This document shows, one piece after another, positions 1-6,282 of a stretch of DNA of 12,284 nucleotides (position 1 is its first letter; every line of letters starts with the position of its first letter). The translations under genes and the position numbers were made by a program. The DNA is taken from assembly GCA_025201865.1 (NCBI GenBank), contig MU602941.1:1-12284 (forward strand). The letters run 5' to 3'. This stretch comes from Ramicandelaber brevisporus (taxonomy: Eukaryota; Kickxellomycota; Ramicandelaberales; Ramicandelaberaceae). The notes under the pieces are model-generated. The model was not told the DNA's origin and did no database searches. It was given only the letters and a program-made list of their open reading frames with translations.

Positions 1-157
1 TGTTGGGCAGACAAAATACATGGAAATGTTATTCAAAGTCTCGAATTGAAGGAAAAAGAGATGGAATGTATCGTTGAATTATAAGAAAGAGTGAAGGCGA
101 AGTTTATAGAGAAAGAAAAGGGAAGGTGTCGAAAGGAAAAGGTGAGTGATGAGTTAT

Positions 158-163
158 TTTATT
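158..163 (-). terminator. Poly(A) signal AATAAA of the UPF0014 gene, overlapping its stop codon
   Basis: Read on the minus strand, the gene ends in TAAATAAAATAA. A canonical AATAAA hexamer therefore begins with the last base of the TAA stop codon. Cleavage would be expected some 10-30 nt further on, giving a very short 3' UTR. The motif is directly visible; its use as the poly(A) signal is inferred. Confidence 0.45.
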
Positions 164-1509
164 TAGGAACGAAGTCCAGATACAGACACAGACACGGTGG
201 TTGAAGCTGAAGGATGGTTGAAAACAGCAGAGCTTGTTCTCGATAGAGTTGGAGTTGAGTGCCTTGACGATGTCCTTGACCCAGAACTCGAGCCAACCTT
301 AGACCCAAATCTTGCTGGGATTGGAGCTCTTTCGAGAACCAGCAAGCTCTCTGAGGATGTGGATGAATGCAGTGGAATTGGCGTTGCACTGATGAGTGTC
401 GATGAGTTGCCGTGTGCAGTTGCTGTTGCAGACAAAACCTGATCGATGCTGTCGCTATTGTTCGATGGAGTTCTCTTGGTTGCAGTTAGTAGCGATGAGG
501 CTGGTGCTGTAACAGACCTGTGCTGAAGTGCAACGCCGCTGCAGGATCGATGCAAAATGTGACCACGCGATCTAACACTCAATCCCCATCCGCTTCTTCC
601 CATAATATCTCCAGAGCTGCTGCTGCCATTCGCATTGAGTATTGTGCCGTCTGTGCTTACTGCAGTTGAAGGTGTTCTTGACATTAGTGGGATGGAGGGA
701 CTCTTTCTCAAATCACTTACTCTATCCAATCTTAGCCGATGATCACTGTCAAGAACAGTGTAAACCGCTGCACCGACACTCAACAATGTACCGAAACTGG
801 TGCTGGCTGTAATCATAAACAGTATAATCTGTTGGTATTTGACAGCATCCATTACAGGAGCACCACCCAATATCTGGCCAGTCATCATTCCGGGAATGGC
901 AATCAATCCAGTAATGGACATTGTGTTAATGGTGGGCAGTAATGCATTCTTCATTGCATCCACTACTATTGGTCTCGCAGCTTCCCATCTGCTTGCTCCA
1001 AACGACAGATGCATTTCAACTCGATCCTTAAAATCGCACACATTTGTCAAAAATATGTTCAATCCCAATGCAATTCCACCCATTCCATTGCCCAAGAGCA
1101 TCCCCAGTGTTGGAATAAACTTACTGGCTTCCCAATAGGGCTCGACTTCCATTGCAAATGCATTTCCATACAGACAAATCACTATCGCACTAATATACAT
1201 TGATACCAATACTGAGACAAACATTCCCGTGTGCCTCAATTTGGCTTTTATAAATGTGGTTTCGTATGCACCCAATAGAACAAGAGTCATGGCCATTGCG
1301 AGTACAATGAATGGATTTCGAGTGCTGAAGATTTCTTCGAGAACCTGACCCATGATTGTAAGCTGGATAACACATCGCACTGCGCCAATAACCAGCGATG
1401 TTGATAAGCCGAGACCAAAACTGACGGAGATGCCAGCATTCAGAAACAAGAGCAGTGATGCTTGTATAACATTGTGCCAACCGAGTGGGATTGTATCTTC
1501 CGATGTCAT
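163..1509 (-). CDS. UPF0014 family membrane protein (FetB / ALS3-STAR2-like ABC-type permease) with Ser-rich C-terminal tail
   Basis: A 448-residue single-exon protein. Residues 1-265 match the UPF0014 family, whose members include bacterial FetB (iron export with the ATPase FetA) and plant ALS3/STAR2 (aluminium tolerance, with the ATPase STAR1). About seven hydrophobic segments are visible (roughly residues 14-36, 38-57, 66-84, 95-116, 132-155, 197-215 and 225-251). Family hallmarks are LLGNGMGGIALGLN near residue 138, the HLSFGASRWEA loop near 167 and IPGMMTGQILGG near 205. Bacterial members have about 260 residues and end where this core ends. Residues 270-448 form a low-complexity Ser/Thr/Arg-rich tail with several basic-plus-Ser stretches such as LSRTSS, plausibly a cytosolic phosphorylated region. 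The ATG at 1507-1509 is preceded by an in-frame TGA 33 nt upstream (1540-1542), which fixes the start. No ATP-binding partner lies in the window. The substrate is unknown; a metal or UDP-sugar role is inference from relatives. Confidence 0.9.
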   Translation of the reverse strand: MTSEDTIPLGWHNVIQASLLLFLNAGISVSFGLGLSTSLVIGAVRCVIQLTIMGQVLEEIFSTRNPFIVLAMAMTLVLLGAYETTFIKAKLRHTGMFVSVLVSMYISAIVICLYGNAFAMEVEPYWEASKFIPTLGMLLGNGMGGIALGLNIFLTNVCDFKDRVEMHLSFGASRWEAARPIVVDAMKNALLPTINTMSITGLIAIPGMMTGQILGGAPVMDAVKYQQIILFMITASTSFGTLLSVGAAVYTVLDSDHRLRLDRVSDLRKSPSIPLMSRTPSTAVSTDGTILNANGSSSSGDIMGRSGWGLSVRSRGHILHRSCSGVALQHRSVTAPASSLLTATKRTPSNNSDSIDQVLSATATAHGNSSTLISATPIPLHSSTSSESLLVLERAPIPARFGSKVGSSSGSRTSSRHSTPTLSRTSSAVFNHPSASTTVSVSVSGLRS

Positions 1510-1540
1510 TGTTGCTGCTGTTGCCGTTGTTATTTTTATT

Positions 1541-1582
1541 CAGTTGTTGCTGCTGTTGTTGCTGCTGTTGTTGTTGCTATAG
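1541..1582 (-). repeat. CAA/CAG triplet-rich 5' leader of the UPF0014 gene
   Basis: On the minus strand this reads as alternating CAA and CAG/AGC triplets, ending just before the in-frame TGA upstream of the ATG. It is therefore leader sequence and not a coded poly-Q tract of this protein. Confidence 0.6.
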
Positions 1583-1793
1583 ATATTCGCGTGGTCTGTG
1601 TGTGTTGTATGTGATAACCGACAAGGTTGGTTTCAATTTGCTGCTTTTGGCTGTTGTTTCTGTTGTGAACAAAGCGAGAATCGAAGGATGAGGCTTGTGG
1701 AATAACAATCACACAAAAGAGCCAAAGGAAAAGGATGAAACTGCAGCTGGAGCTTCTTTGTTATTTGCTCAATGTTGCGTTGTAGTGTTGCAG

Positions 1794-1836
1794 TGTTGCA
1801 GTGTGTTGCGTTGCCTTATGTTGCAGTGTGTTGCGT
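1794..1836. repeat. 18-nt direct repeat, two exact copies with 25-nt period
   Basis: TGTTGCAGTGTGTTGCGT occurs at 1794-1811 and again at 1819-1836, inside a longer zone (about 1770-1840) built from TGTTGC-like units. It lies upstream of the UPF0014 gene. Confidence 0.8.
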
Positions 1837-1866
1837 CGTGCTGTGTACTGTGCTTTATTGTATTGA

Positions 1867-1906
1867 GCTGTGCTGTGATGTGCTGTGTTGTGCTGTGCTG
1901 TGCTGT
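1867..1906. repeat. Pentanucleotide array (GCTGT)8
   Basis: Eight consecutive 5-nt units: GCTGT, GCTGT, GATGT, GCTGT, GTTGT, then three GCTGT. Six of the eight are exact and the other two differ by one base. It is about 360 bp upstream of the UPF0014 start. Confidence 0.85.
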
Positions 1907-2160
1907 TTTGCGTCGCACGTTTGATGGTGCAGCGTGCTTCCCTCTTTAACCGAATGCGGTATCAGTTAGGCGTCGCGCACTGGCCCAGTCAAATCCCAGT
2001 TCAAAGCCAAGCAAATACCGCCAAGAAATTTCACTAACGATTCTCCGGAGCCGATGTCAAAGTAACTGCTGTGGATGACGCGGTGATAACTGGCCAGTTG
2101 GTTGAAAGCTACACAAACACGCGCAGTCAATATATTCCGGAAGAAGAGTGCTATGACGTT

Positions 2161-2210
2161 GAGTGGAGTGGAGTAGTGTGTATGTGTGTATGTATGTTTG
2201 TATCTGTATA
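2161..2210. repeat. GAGTG pentamers followed by a GT-rich tract
   Basis: 2161-2175 reads GAGTG, GAGTG, GAGTA. From 2176 to 2210 the sequence alternates TG/TA in (GTAT/GTGT)n fashion. On the other strand this is a CA-rich tract. Confidence 0.75.
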
Positions 2211-2241
2211 CAACGAGATCACTTTGTTGTTTGCTGAACAG

Positions 2242-2277
2242 TCGAACAATCGAACAATCGAGCACACACACACGCAC
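2242..2277. repeat. TCGAACAA tandem octamer and CA-rich tract
   Basis: TCGAACAA occurs twice in tandem (2242-2257) with a partial third copy (TCGA, 2258-2261). It is followed at 2262-2277 by an alternating CA run with one G. The CA run is complementary in sense to the GT tract about 50 nt upstream. Confidence 0.75.
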
Positions 2278-2440
2278 AAACAACAAGAAACAGTAGGTAG
2301 AAGAGACCCCACTCGAGTGGATTCGCAAAATGAAGGAGGAAGGGAGGAGAGCAGGAGAGAGTGAGAGCAGGGAGAGCAGGAGAATGGTGACAAAGACAAA
2401 GAGACGGCAATGAGAACTAGTGTCTGAGACAAACAAGAGA

Positions 2441-2456
2441 TCACTCACTCACTCAC
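2441..2456. repeat. (TCAC)4 tetranucleotide repeat
   Basis: Four exact TCAC units at 2441-2456, at the left edge of the densest purine-rich stretch. Confidence 0.85.
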
Positions 2457-2485
2457 TTCAAGAAGAAGAATGAGAATGAGATAAT

Positions 2486-2513
2486 GAGAAGAAGAGAAGA
2501 AGAGAAAAGAGAG
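2486..2513. repeat. Homopurine run with perfect 19-nt mirror repeat
   Basis: 28 uninterrupted purines on the plus strand. Positions 2486-2504 read the same in both directions on one strand, centred on 2495. Homopurine mirror repeats are the sequence class able to fold into intramolecular triplex (H-DNA). Whether it does so here is not known. Confidence 0.75.
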
Positions 2514-2528
2514 CTGGAGAAGTTTGGA

Positions 2529-2549
2529 GTAAGAAGTAAGAAGTAAGAA
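2529..2549. repeat. Heptamer repeat (GTAAGAA)3
   Basis: Three exact tandem copies of GTAAGAA on the plus strand within the purine-rich zone. Confidence 0.8.
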
Positions 2550-2850
2550 GAAAATAAAGAGAGAGAAAGAGAGTGTGGAAGAAGAACAACCTCGCCGGTT
2601 AGATGGTAATCGAAAGGCGCAGCAACAATAGCAAACAAGAATTCAACAAGTTTTTTTTTATTTCTCTTTCAGAGTGGATTGTGTCACTAATTAGCGCGCG
2701 GAGATGATGGTGATTGGTTGAGAATGAGAAATTGACTGGGGTCGATGACCACGCGTAACCGACACGGTAAAAAGAAAGTGGAGTCAGTCCGGGTATATCG
2801 AGTCAAGCGAGATAACAGGCGATAAAGGTAAAGTAAGGTAGAGTAAAAGG

Positions 2851-2878
2851 TGGTTTACAGTGGTTTACAGTGGTTACA
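2851..2878. repeat. Decamer repeat (TGGTTTACAG)2 plus degenerate third copy
   Basis: Two exact TGGTTTACAG units are followed by TGGTTACA, which lacks one T. Immediately before it (about 2825-2844), GT dinucleotides recur every five bases. Confidence 0.8.
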
Positions 2879-3136
2879 AAACAGGAGCTGGAACCAAAGC
2901 AACGGGCAGACAAAAACTTTTGGCACGCAGCGTTCCGAAACTCGATCTCAACTTGCTTCCACTCCTGAACATTCTCAAGGAGTTTGACTTCGTTGTTGTC
3001 GTTGCCCTGTCTGATTCCGTTGATTGCTTTGATCACTGAATTCTGATCTAACAAATCTCATGCTTCGATCCATTTAATTACTATTGGAAACGGAGGGGGA
3101 GGGAGGGAGGAGAACAGTTGAAACAGTTGATGTGGT

Positions 3137-3400
3137 TTAAAATTCAGGGCATTCAACGATTGTCACACCTTGTGAAGCGGAGGTTGAGCCATCTTCGTCG
3201 AAAACAGAAGTCGAGCAGTACTGTGCACAGATGTAGCTGTCTGTGACGTGGTTGTAAATACTTCCGTCAAGTAGCGTGCAGCTGGTGCCTGAAGTGCCAT
3301 CAAAGGCGTCCCAATCGTCTTCTTCTGCATCGAACGACTGGGCAGCAGCGGAGGCAACGAACACTGCGGCGAACACTGCAAAGAAGACCTTGAGCTTCAT
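3137..3400 (-). CDS. Small secreted, highly acidic four-cysteine protein of unknown function
   Basis: An 87-residue protein starting at ATG (3398-3400) in a good context (ACCAAA before the ATG). Residues 1-20 form a classic signal peptide: two lysines (K2, K4), a hydrophobic core and AAA-Q, which suggests cleavage after residue 20. The mature 67 residues contain 14 Asp/Glu, one His and no Lys or Arg at all, so the product is strongly anionic. Four cysteines at 41, 58, 62 and 84 (spacing 16, 3, 21) could form two disulfides. No family was recognised. Size, signal peptide and cysteines fit a small secreted protein, but the class is broad and no role can be assigned. The gene lies between the repeat-rich spacer and RRP9, on the same strand as RRP9. 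Its leader (3401-3475) is rich in CTA/CCA triplets on the minus strand. No AATAAA was located immediately downstream. Confidence 0.75.
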   Translation of the reverse strand: MKLKVFFAVFAAVFVASAAAQSFDAEEDDWDAFDGTSGTSCTLLDGSIYNHVTDSYICAQYCSTSVFDEDGSTSASQGVTIVECPEF

Positions 3401-3714
3401 TTTGGTGATAGCGGTGGTAGTGGTGGCGGTAGCAGCAACGGAAGACAGGTGGAGTAGACTGGTAGCGGTAGAGGGAAGACAGAAAATAGGTGGTGGTTAT
3501 GCGTGAGTGCACGAAGAGGAGGGTCAGGAAGAGTACAGCACCTCTTTCCCTTTCCAAAGTCCGACTCGCGTAAAAACTCTCTCACTTTTTCCACGATGCC
3601 CTGAGCAAGCCTCTTCTCTTTGTAAAACATCGGGAACGAGGGAAGGTTACCCGCGTCGTCTATTGGCAAATCTATATTTACGGAAACCCTATTCTGATGT
3701 GCTTCAAATGGCAT
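3397..3714 (-). CDS. Possible 105-codon ORF overlapping the start of the secreted-protein gene (ATGA)
   Basis: On the minus strand an ATG at 3712-3714 opens 105 codons ending in TGA at 3397-3399. That TGA overlaps the ATG of the secreted-protein gene as ATGA (3400-3397). The first 57 residues look protein-like: VSVNIDLPIDDAG near residue 10, then a charged, helix-prone stretch with KEKRLAQGIVEKVREF near residue 32. The last 40 residues are Pro/Leu-rich and coincide with a pyrimidine-rich leader, so they may not be coding. It could be an upstream ORF in the same mRNA, a separate small gene, a gene remnant or chance. It begins 92 nt after the RRP9 stop. No homologue was recognised. Confidence 0.25.
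   Translation of the reverse strand: MPFEAHQNRVSVNIDLPIDDAGNLPSFPMFYKEKRLAQGIVEKVREFLRESDFGKGKRCCTLPDPPLRALTHNHHLFSVFPLPLPVYSTCLPLLLPPPLPPLSPK
3413..3475 (-). promoter_or_regulatory. CTA/CCA triplet-rich leader of the secreted-protein gene
   Basis: Minus-strand reading gives repeated CTACC, CCACC and ACTACC units ending 12 nt before the ATG. It is probably 5' UTR. No TATA element was recognised between here and 3800. Confidence 0.4.
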
Positions 3715-3755
3715 TGACGCTGTCACTATTTCAGCTTTTTTTTTAACAAATAAAA

Positions 3756-3795
3756 GGTGAAGTGAGGCGAGGTGAGATAAGATGAGATGAAATGA
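3756..3795. repeat. Degenerate pentanucleotide array, eight units (consensus GRTGA)
   Basis: Consecutive 5-nt units on the plus strand: GGTGA, AGTGA, GGCGA, GGTGA, GATAA, GATGA, GATGA, AATGA. It lies 11 nt downstream of the RRP9 stop, so it falls in the RRP9 3' UTR or immediate flank, where the RNA would read as TCAYC-like repeats. Confidence 0.75.
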
Positions 3796-3805
3796 TTTTA
3801 AGTAT

Positions 3806-6094
3806 TTATAATTTAGTTTCAAGAACAAACAGCTGCATACCATTGCGCACATTATCTTCAATGTCGGTAGTGTTCCACCGACCAAGTCTCGGCTCGCGTC
3901 CCAGTGCTACTGCACATGCCACAGCTGGCAGTGTGATCTGCACATCTTTGCTATTGCTGCCACCACTGCTACGGCTCGATGACTTCTTTTGCTTCAGGAT
4001 AGCCTGTCTCATCAATGGTGGAGTCTTGAGCTCGCACAACGAGATGCAATTGACGATGCCCTTGGCCGGCACAGCTCCAAACTGGATAAACGACTTGTTA
4101 TCCTCAGCCAGCTTCCACAACCGCACATATCCATCCCACGATCCCGTCATGAACATATCCGAGTGCGGCAGTGCAGCAACAGCCGTGATGGCACGCGGGC
4201 GACGAGTGTTCCAGCCCAATACCTTCTGGAGAGGCATCGGTTCGCCAGGGTTGTTGGCAGCAAACGCAATGGCACTGGCAACTGGGTTCTCGTAGCCGTG
4301 GGCAGCGTGGAAGACAAAGACGGGCTTCTTCTTGTGAATGCTCCACAGCGAGATTACGCCAGTGTCGCCGCCGGTAATGTAGCGGTCCTCATCAATCATG
4401 GCAACAGCGTCGATGCTGCCCTCGAGATAGTGGGTCTTGTTTTCGAACTGCTTGCGAACTGCATCTTCGGCACCAATCTCGTCACTCTGGGCAAGCAGCA
4501 AGTCAGCAAATGTCTCGTCCTTGTCATCGTCGTCATCATCACCCTCGCCATCTTCATCAGCACCGCGACCACGCTTGGATGCCTTGCCGTTAGCAGACTT
4601 TTCATAGCCTGGAGCAGACTCATCCAGATCATCAAAGTAGTCACCCTGGCGAGCGTTCGTTGATGTGGTAGCAGCAGTGTCAGCCTCTCTAACACGTGCT
4701 TTCTGGACCTTGAGCATACTGCCCTTCGTGGCTGCACCGCCCTTGAACACGAGCTGCTGTTCTTGAGAAATCTTCCACAAACGCACAGAGCGGTCACGAC
4801 CGCCTACCGACACAGCTTGCTCACGAGTCAGCGCATCCATGTCATGAATCGATTCCTGATGGCCAAAGAGCGTCTCGATGTAACCGAGCTCATCAGTGTT
4901 CCAAAGCTTGATAGTACGATCTGCAGAGGCTGAGTACAATACGCCATTGTCAGTGCGTCGCTGGAAGACGAGGCTGGTGATGGCGTCACGGTGCTGCTGG
5001 AAGACCTTGACTGGCAGGAACTCTTCACCAGTCTTGCTGTTATCGCTGTTGTTGTTGTTGGCGTCCTTGGCGGACTTGGCTGTGTTAACATCCCAAAGAC
5101 AGATTCTGTGGTCGGCGCCACCAGATGCCAGATACTTGCCATCGACGCTGACTGTCAAACACAAGACTTCTCCGGTATGAGCCTTTGCATTCTTTGGTGC
5201 ACGTTTGCCAGTGCCACTGTTTTGAGCATACCGTGGACGAATGATACGGATTCTCTTGATGTTGTCACGAACAACACGAACGCCGCTGCCCAACTCGGCT
5301 GCTGATGTTGCTGTTGTTGTTGCTGACGAGGATGTCTTGGAACTCAAACCATTGGATGTAGATGGTGAGCCAGCAAACACATTTGAGATATCCCACTGTG
5401 CAATGATGCCATCTTTTGCTGAGCTGAACATGTGCAGCTTGCGTGATCTCATCGATCCGTCGGCCAGCAAAGATAAATCAAACGTGGGTGGAAGTGCCAC
5501 TGCGGTTGTGGCCTTCTTTGTGCTCTCTCTGGTGCTGAAGAATATCACATTATTCTCATCCGGTACAACCACTGCATCCGCAATCTTCTTTTGCATTTTG
5601 CCGGCAGCCTCCAATGCGTCAGAGTGCAGGCGGCTTGCAATAATCTCACGGTCCAAGTCTGCTGCATCAGTCTCGCCAACCTCGCCAGCCAAATCCGACT
5701 TGACCGTCTCAATGTACCGTTTGGCAAGACGCAGTCTCTTGGCGGCGGCAGTCTCGCGCTCAGCAGCTTCCTCGGCCTCTTCATCCTCATCTCCCTCGCT
5801 CTCAGCGTCACTGTCAGTCATTCCAGCGCGCAATTCCATCTCGTCAATGCCACCATCGCCGCCACCAGTGTATTTGGACAAATCAGCATCGTCATCATCA
5901 TCATCACCATCGCTGTCTGCATTTTTGCCCAAGGCTGTCTTTTTGCGCATGTAGCGGCGATTGTCACGGCCAGTGCCAGCAGCATCTCCAGAGTCTAATC
6001 GCCGGCGCTTGGCACCTTCCACTGACGCAGCTTTTCTCTTACCGCCTGCCGCTGCTGCCGCTGCTGTAGCTGGACCAGATCGCTGTCTTGCCAT
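3806..6094 (-). CDS. RRP9: U3 snoRNP WD40 protein RRP9 / U3-55K
   Basis: A single-exon WD40 protein of about 762 residues. RRP9 binds the box B/C motif of U3 snoRNA and acts in the nucleolar SSU processome during 18S rRNA maturation. It has a basic nuclear-localisation-like segment (residues 19-34), acidic runs (about 60-110), and then the family-specific helix ETAAAKRLRLAKRYIETV (about 114-131) with the conserved IIASRLHSDALEAAGKMQ that follows. WD blades are visible ending at AQWD (about 232), LASGGADHRICLWD (335), SASADRTIKLW (398), SVGGRDRSVRLW (440), YITGGDTGVISLW (583) and MTGSWDGYVRLW (659). The C-terminus contains VACAVALGREPRLGRW and VRNGMQLF, the RRP9 ending. Human RRP9 is 475 residues. 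The excess comes from Ser/Ala/Asn-rich inserts and a roughly 100-residue acidic insertion (about 452-552). The ATG at 6092-6094 gives MARQRSG, with no better upstream start. Confidence 0.95.
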   Translation of the reverse strand: MARQRSGPATAAAAAAGGKRKAASVEGAKRRRLDSGDAAGTGRDNRRYMRKKTALGKNADSDGDDDDDDADLSKYTGGGDGGIDEMELRAGMTDSDAESEGDEDEEAEEAAERETAAAKRLRLAKRYIETVKSDLAGEVGETDAADLDREIIASRLHSDALEAAGKMQKKIADAVVVPDENNVIFFSTRESTKKATTAVALPPTFDLSLLADGSMRSRKLHMFSSAKDGIIAQWDISNVFAGSPSTSNGLSSKTSSSATTTATSAAELGSGVRVVRDNIKRIRIIRPRYAQNSGTGKRAPKNAKAHTGEVLCLTVSVDGKYLASGGADHRICLWDVNTAKSAKDANNNNSDNSKTGEEFLPVKVFQQHRDAITSLVFQRRTDNGVLYSASADRTIKLWNTDELGYIETLFGHQESIHDMDALTREQAVSVGGRDRSVRLWKISQEQQLVFKGGAATKGSMLKVQKARVREADTAATTSTNARQGDYFDDLDESAPGYEKSANGKASKRGRGADEDGEGDDDDDDKDETFADLLLAQSDEIGAEDAVRKQFENKTHYLEGSIDAVAMIDEDRYITGGDTGVISLWSIHKKKPVFVFHAAHGYENPVASAIAFAANNPGEPMPLQKVLGWNTRRPRAITAVAALPHSDMFMTGSWDGYVRLWKLAEDNKSFIQFGAVPAKGIVNCISLCELKTPPLMRQAILKQKKSSSRSSGGSNSKDVQITLPAVACAVALGREPRLGRWNTTDIEDNVRNGMQLFVLETKL

Positions 6095-6133
6095 CCTGAT
6101 CTGCGTGTCTCAACTTTCGTACTTTTTTTTAAT

Positions 6134-6139
6134 TTTATT
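6134..6139 (-). terminator. Candidate poly(A) signal AATAAA of PSMB2
   Basis: This is the only AATAAA on the minus strand between the PSMB2 stop (6283) and the RRP9 ATG (6094). It is about 144 nt after the stop and 40 nt before the next gene's ATG, so RRP9 transcription must start within or very near the PSMB2 3' UTR. An alternative non-canonical signal in the AT-rich stretch 6235-6282 is possible. Confidence 0.35.
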
Positions 6140-6282
6140 TTAATCGGGATCTTCAAATAAAAACCGTACGAAACACTCTGGCTCCTTTTTTTAAAAAAGA
6201 CAAAAGACAAGAAAAATTGAAATCCAATTTGAAAGTGCTAATAATAATAACGTTAATAATACTACTATTACTATTAATTAGT

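Larger units (their letters stand above)
1510..3136. other. Gene-poor, repeat-rich spacer of 1.6 kb
   Basis: No gene can be supported here. The stretch must hold the promoter and leader of the UPF0014 gene (right to left from about 1510) and the 3' UTR of the small secreted-protein gene (left from 3136). Most of it is simple sequence: TGTTGC-type repeats (1770-1840), a GCTGT array (1867-1906), GT-rich and CA-rich tracts (2176-2277), and a plus-strand purine-rich zone (about 2320-2580). The part from 2590 to 3130 is more ordinary in composition. It contains an inverted CCAAT box (ATTGG at 2713-2717) and a decamer repeat at 2851-2878. ORFs within it are low complexity or lack an ATG. Confidence 0.7.

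Noticed and set aside
1-84. Open frame from the left edge on the plus strand, 27 codons ending in TAA at 82-84, as the possible end of a convergent gene
   Set aside because: All three plus frames are open for at least 48 nt here, the stretch is too short to judge and no family motif or poly(A) signal is visible.
142-165. GTGAGT followed by TTTTATTTAG, resembling a tiny plus-strand intron
   Set aside because: Only about 24 nt, far below usable intron size, and the recognised gene here is on the opposite strand.
2071-2364. Plus-strand ORF of 97 codons with a protein-like first 38 residues
   Set aside because: It runs into GT and GA simple repeats. A GTATGT-like donor with the acceptor look-alike TTTCTCTTTCAG (2660-2671) leads to a stop almost at once in the frames examined.
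1966-2448. Minus-strand ORF of 160 codons
   Set aside because: Its composition simply reflects the GA, CA and GT repeats (Ser/Leu and Thr/His runs), with no conserved motif.
2803-3054. Minus-strand ORF of 83 codons with a plausible amino-acid mix in its first half
   Set aside because: It has no ATG (it opens after a TGA with TTG), its end is made of the decamer repeat, and no family was recognised. It could be an unlinked exon but cannot be supported.
5241-5954. Plus-strand ORF of 237 codons opposite RRP9
   Set aside because: A shadow of the RRP9 coding strand: Ser/Ala-rich because it reads the complement of acidic and Ala codons.
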